Translations under genes and position numbers: made by a program
Shown here: one piece after another, positions 52,733 to 53,260 of the stretch
How the letters are laid out: each line of letters starts with the position of its first letter
How positions within the stretch are numbered: the stretch's first letter is position 1
Notes under the pieces: model-generated
Told to the model about the DNA's origin: nothing
Seen by the model: only the letters and a program-made list of their open reading frames with translations
The model's database searches: none
Assembly (NCBI GenBank): GCA_013122435.1
Contig: WYDT01000048.1
Span: forward strand, 1-53,260
DNA from: Chloroflexi bacterium AL-N1
GTDB lineage: Bacteria > Chloroflexota > Chloroflexia > Chloroflexales > Roseiflexaceae
Reading direction: 5' to 3'
Length of the DNA: 53,260 nucleotides

Positions 52733-53260
52733 ATGAGCAGTAGTATGCAATTATACACCGAGGTCTGTAAGTAGCTTGACGCGTTCCATGGCCACATCCA
52801 TCGTCGTCGGCTGTCCAACGCTGGATTGTGGTCGGGATGATGTGGGCCACGTCAGTCCAGTTGAGTGCGCTTGGAACCACATTCCTGATGCGACTGAGGC
52901 CGTCGTACGTATTGCCAAAGTTTGCAGATGGTTGCAAAACCCGCGCAGCGATACGCAAGCGCTGTATGCACCAATCATCAGCCACGTCCGACACCCGTGG
53001 GCTTACCGCCGTGTGACGCATATGCTGGCGGACTGCTTTGTCTATGGCGACCGCTTGCAGATGCAGCGGCTCTCGTTTTCACCCTGCTATCGCGTTGTGC
53101 CGCTGGCCTGGAAGGTCGGCCCAAGCAAAGGCGTGGTGTCACTCAATGCATGTGCATAGATGCGGGAACATGTCGCCACACTGCTGCAGCGAACCCGACG
53201 AGGAAGGCATTGTTAACTTGGTATGGCAGGTTGTTGGTGGCTGTTGTCGAGTTACGACCG
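52733..53260 (+). pseudogene. Decayed transposase, truncated by the window end
   Basis: A start-like MSSSMQLYTEVCK is stopped after 13 codons. Further pieces in shifting frames read HIPDATEAVVRIAKVCRWLQNPR, then DTQALYAPIISHV, DCFVYGDRLQMQRLSFSPCYRVVPLAWKVGPSKGVVSLN and HVATLLQRTRR. This is the layout of a DDE transposase (first catalytic Asp region, then the PLAWK segment), probably IS4-superfamily. Several stop codons and frameshifts make it inactive. It continues past the window edge, so its length and terminal repeats are unknown. The sequence does not resemble the relic at 40104-40586. Confidence 0.7.

Overview
The window most likely comes from a member of the Chloroflexota (class Chloroflexia). 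The evidence is a secreted SdrD-type protein ending in the FLP-type C-terminus common on surface proteins of that phylum, the style of the large glycan cluster, and a small-ORF / sigma-factor / secreted-protease locus. This placement is an inference from gene content; no rRNA or tRNA gene was found. Base composition changes along the window: the first 12 kb is GC-rich, the glycan cluster is intermediate, and the accessory right-hand part (about 37-53 kb) is AT-richer and holds most of the broken genes.

Region 1 (1-12.1 kb, minus strand) is a phage-defence-type operon of three very large genes. A 1699-aa SF2 helicase with a C-terminal DUF1998 zinc module is followed by a DrmD-type SNF2 helicase and, through an ATGA overlap, a PglX/DrmMI-type adenine methylase. 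This is a DISARM-like arrangement without a separate drmB or drmC. A tandem array of an 8-bp unit (CTCTCGCC) lies directly behind the methylase stop codon.

Region 2 (12.3-35.0 kb, almost all minus strand) is a glycan or exopolysaccharide assembly and export cluster. It holds a DUF2142 membrane protein, three GT2 enzymes and one GT4 enzyme, a Wzx-type flippase, a Gfo/Idh/MocA sugar dehydrogenase, an FAD amine-oxidase-like protein, an LPG-synthase-type flippase-like protein, a polyprenyl-phosphate-type GT2, an odd double-length ABC permease and two GT39-type membrane glycosyltransferases. It is interrupted by one plus-strand gene for a 1271-aa secreted SdrD-type protein that ends at a strong terminator.

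Region 3 (35.1-40.8 kb) is a mixed accessory stretch. It contains a small ORF overlapping a GNAT acetyltransferase, a Baeyer-Villiger-type monooxygenase, small membrane proteins, a frameshifted SnoaL-like gene, and an AraC regulator broken by several frameshifts and cut off beside a decayed IS4-type transposase.

Region 4 (40.8-43.9 kb, AT-rich) holds a 65-aa protein, a 120-aa peptide with a duplicated GEHIPNK motif around a Pro-Asp-Lys tract, a sigma-70-like factor and a secreted V8-type glutamyl endopeptidase.

Region 5 (44.0-50.2 kb) has a CysQ-type phosphatase on the minus strand. Divergent from it is a metal-handling cluster: a ZigA-type COG0523 GTPase behind a near-consensus promoter with a palindrome, a 205-aa CxCxxC protein of unknown function, an FAD oxidoreductase with a cysteine-rich tail, a small ORF, and a FeoB-like GTPase-permease with a degenerate G4 motif. 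I regard this as the best candidate for an undescribed system, probably zinc homeostasis.

Region 6 (50.2-53.3 kb) has a MarR regulator, a DUF2798 membrane protein and a frameshifted NmrA-like gene, each preceded by related operator-like sequences. The window ends in a decayed transposase.
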